Positions 13,851-14,001 of a DNA stretch of 14,001 nucleotides are shown one piece after another. The stretch's first letter is position 1, and the number at the start of each line of letters is the position of its first letter. The position numbers and the translations under genes are program-made. The notes under the pieces were generated by a model. It was not told the origin of the DNA. It did no database searches and was given only the letters and a program-made list of their open reading frames with translations. Source of the stretch: an uncultured Fretibacterium sp. (GTDB lineage Bacteria; Synergistota; Synergistia; Synergistales; Aminobacteriaceae); NCBI GenBank assembly GCA_937915755.1, contig CALGGR010000123.1, positions 1 to 14,001 of the forward strand, given 5' to 3'.

Positions 13851-14001
13851 ATGAACAAAAATAGGTTTTTGGCGTTCATAGGCATGTCAGCGATGATATT
13901 CGCGCTGGCACTCGTTACGGGCGGCTGTGGCGGAAGCAGCAGCTCTGTTAGCACGGGGGGGGGGGGGGGGGGGGCTAAACCCGTCCGGCAATTATTTTCT
14001 G
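13851..14001 (+). CDS. Lipoprotein with poly-G/poly-Gly tract (partial)
   Basis: The first 50 codons of an exported lipoprotein; the rest lies beyond the right edge. The ATG has GGGAGG 11 bases before it. MNKNRFLAFIGMSAMIF and the following ALALVTGG form a signal peptide with Cys26 as the lipidated residue (LVTGGC; Thr at -3 is acceptable but not the commonest). GGSSSSVST follows, then six glycines encoded by an uninterrupted run of 20 G (13955-13974). With 20 G the frame continues AKPVRQLFS. With 19 G it would read LNPSGNYFL. With 21 G it meets TAA at once. So the number of G decides whether and what downstream protein is made. The mature protein's function cannot be seen. A sequencing or assembly error in the tract is possible. 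Confidence 0.75.
   Translation, partial: MNKNRFLAFIGMSAMIFALALVTGGCGGSSSSVSTGGGGGGAKPVRQLFS
13955..13974 (+). repeat. Homopolymeric G tract, 20 bases
   Basis: Twenty consecutive G, counted directly, inside the lipoprotein coding region at codons 35-42. It is by far the longest homopolymer in the window. Tracts of this kind are classic sites of slipped-strand length change in phase-variable surface genes, and also frequent sites of sequencing error. Confidence 0.95.

Noticed and set aside
1..14001. tRNA, rRNA, insertion-sequence ends or a phage attachment site
   Set aside because: I saw no cloverleaf, rRNA segment, transposase frame with terminal inverted repeats, or tRNA-end duplication on reading both strands.

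Overview
The window looks like a bacterial chromosome segment. My best guess is a gut or rumen member of the Synergistota. That rests on remembered resemblance of the pilins, the lipoprotein start and the polynucleotide phosphorylase, plus frequent TTG starts and extended Shine-Dalgarno sites of the AGGTGAT type. It is not proven. Most of the window is conserved housekeeping sequence, with a small accessory island at about 5.4-7.7 kb and decayed accessory genes at the left edge.

Layout. At 1-308 (minus) lies the start of a gene running off the left edge, then a detached C-terminal tail that looks like a relic of the same kind of gene. An unrecognised cysteine-rich protein (378-779, plus) ends in a strong terminator shared with the convergent secreted 5'-nucleotidase/UshA-type phosphoesterase (839-2455, minus). 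A pnp-dut operon follows (5310-2527, minus), ending in its own terminator. Between 5389 and 7435 are four minus-strand accessory units: two tandem type IV pilin-like genes, a solitary XRE-family antitoxin-like regulator, and a small protein followed by a stunted retropepsin-like reading frame. Each unit is closed by a copy of the same repeated terminator. A 316-base non-coding stretch (7436-7751) holds the pilin promoter, a long leader and a pair of facing -10 boxes in a perfect inverted repeat.

From 13726 down to 7752 is a tight minus-strand operon: smc, a tRNA1(Val)-type adenine methyltransferase, a membrane-anchored metallophosphoesterase, and rsmI. Gene junctions are -8, +14 and +2 bases, so translation is probably coupled. 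No clear terminator follows rsmI, so read-through into the pilin genes is possible. Divergent from smc, a lipoprotein gene begins at 13851 and carries an uninterrupted run of 20 G within its N-terminal coding region, then leaves the window.

How it fits together. pnp and dut serve RNA turnover and nucleotide-pool hygiene. The smc operon joins chromosome organisation to rRNA and tRNA methylation. The nucleotidase, pilins and lipoprotein are exported or surface products. The most unusual signal is the G20 tract, which could make the lipoprotein a phase-variable (slipped-strand) gene. The repeated terminators and the relic accessory genes are the next most interesting. I did not find a clearly new multi-gene system.
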